From Polyangium fumosum (GTDB lineage: Bacteria; Myxococcota_A; Polyangia; Polyangiales; Polyangiaceae): 53,292 bases of DNA. A program made the position numbers and the translations under genes. Shown here piece after piece: positions 53,166 to 53,292 of this stretch (positions are counted from its first letter, which is position 1; each line of letters begins with the position of its first letter). Below the pieces are notes generated by a model. The model ran no database searches. It was given only the letters and a program-made list of their open reading frames with translations, and was not told the origin of the DNA. The DNA lies in the NCBI RefSeq assembly GCF_005144585.1, contig NZ_SSMQ01000085.1, positions 1 to 53,292 of the forward strand. Reading direction: 5' to 3'.

Positions 53166-53292
53166 ATGGGTCTTCTCTGGCCGCTGGGGCGTTGCCCCAG
53201 GCCCCACCAGGGGCTGTCCGCCCCTGGACCCGGACCAGCGAGGCGCTGGACCCAGGGTCGATGAACTGCGCGATGCGCAGTTCATCGAACAG
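53166..53292. repeat. Palindromic MITE-like element, copy 3, cut by the window end
   Basis: It begins ATGGGTCTTCTCTGG and follows copies 1 and 2 closely up to the window end. Its first hairpin is TCGATGAACTGCGC/GCGCAGTTCATCGA (53258-53288). Relative to copy 1 both stem strands have changed, so pairing is preserved. It directly follows the 42-bp minisatellite. Confidence 0.85.

Overview
The window is GC-rich DNA (roughly two thirds G+C) whose gene content points to a myxobacterium of the Polyangiales/Sorangiineae type. The signs are many Hanks-type Ser/Thr kinases fused to TPR, AAA, cyclase or histidine-kinase modules, a MYXO-CTERM-like surface protein, a Myxococcales-type sigma-70 factor beside a kinase, several short lipoproteins, and sterol-desaturase and terpene-type genes. 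No tRNA, rRNA, CRISPR array or transposase gene was seen.

Region by region. (1) 1-10.1 kb is a defence island. A partial secreted protein runs off the left edge. It is followed by gene remnants around a 21-bp minisatellite, then a tightly coupled five-gene operon: SMC/AAA-type ATPase, TOPRIM/DUF4276-like protein, and the DISARM core drmA-drmB-drmC. No methyltransferase, drmD or drmE is present in the window. (2) 10.4-12.2 kb: a Cys-rich MYXO-CTERM-like surface protein. (3) 12.3-25.2 kb is a thiazole/oxazole-modified-microcin (TOMM) type RiPP locus. On the plus strand lie a 1362-aa kinase/degenerate cyclase/ATPase/TPR protein and an NHLP-type precursor. Converging on them on the minus strand are a kinase-TPR receptor, a second kinase/degenerate cyclase, a fused leader-binding/YcaO cyclodehydratase and an amidohydrolase. 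(4) 25.3-30.9 kb: a sigma factor divergent from the kinase-TPR gene, a lipoprotein, a TetR-P450 pair with a perfect 14-bp inverted-repeat operator, and a REC-STAS regulator. (5) 31.2-37.1 kb: a 1984-aa Ser/Thr kinase-ATPase-GAF-histidine kinase-receiver protein. (6) 37.1-42.1 kb (minus): an apparent operon of a cis-prenyltransferase/terpene-synthase-like chimera, a LuxR regulator and an FHA-type sigma-54 activator. (7) 42.5-47.9 kb: a receptor kinase with Cys-rich repeats, two secreted proteins, and a lipoprotein behind a good sigma-54 promoter candidate. (8) 47.9-53.3 kb: small lipoproteins, an AhpD-like protein, an ATP-grasp protein, a dihaem cytochrome and a sterol desaturase, interspersed with copies of a roughly 340-370-bp palindromic element and a 42-bp minisatellite.

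The strongest leads are four. First, the ATPase-TOPRIM pair built into a DISARM-core operon. Second, the TOMM locus, whose NHLP precursor has an apparent Sec signal peptide and one Cys, at its last residue. Third, the cis-prenyltransferase chimera. Fourth, the MITE-like element: one copy has 18-bp terminal inverted repeats and a 7-bp flanking duplication, and one hairpin shows a compensatory base change between copies.

All calls rest on reading the translated sequence and recalled family motifs. No database search was run.
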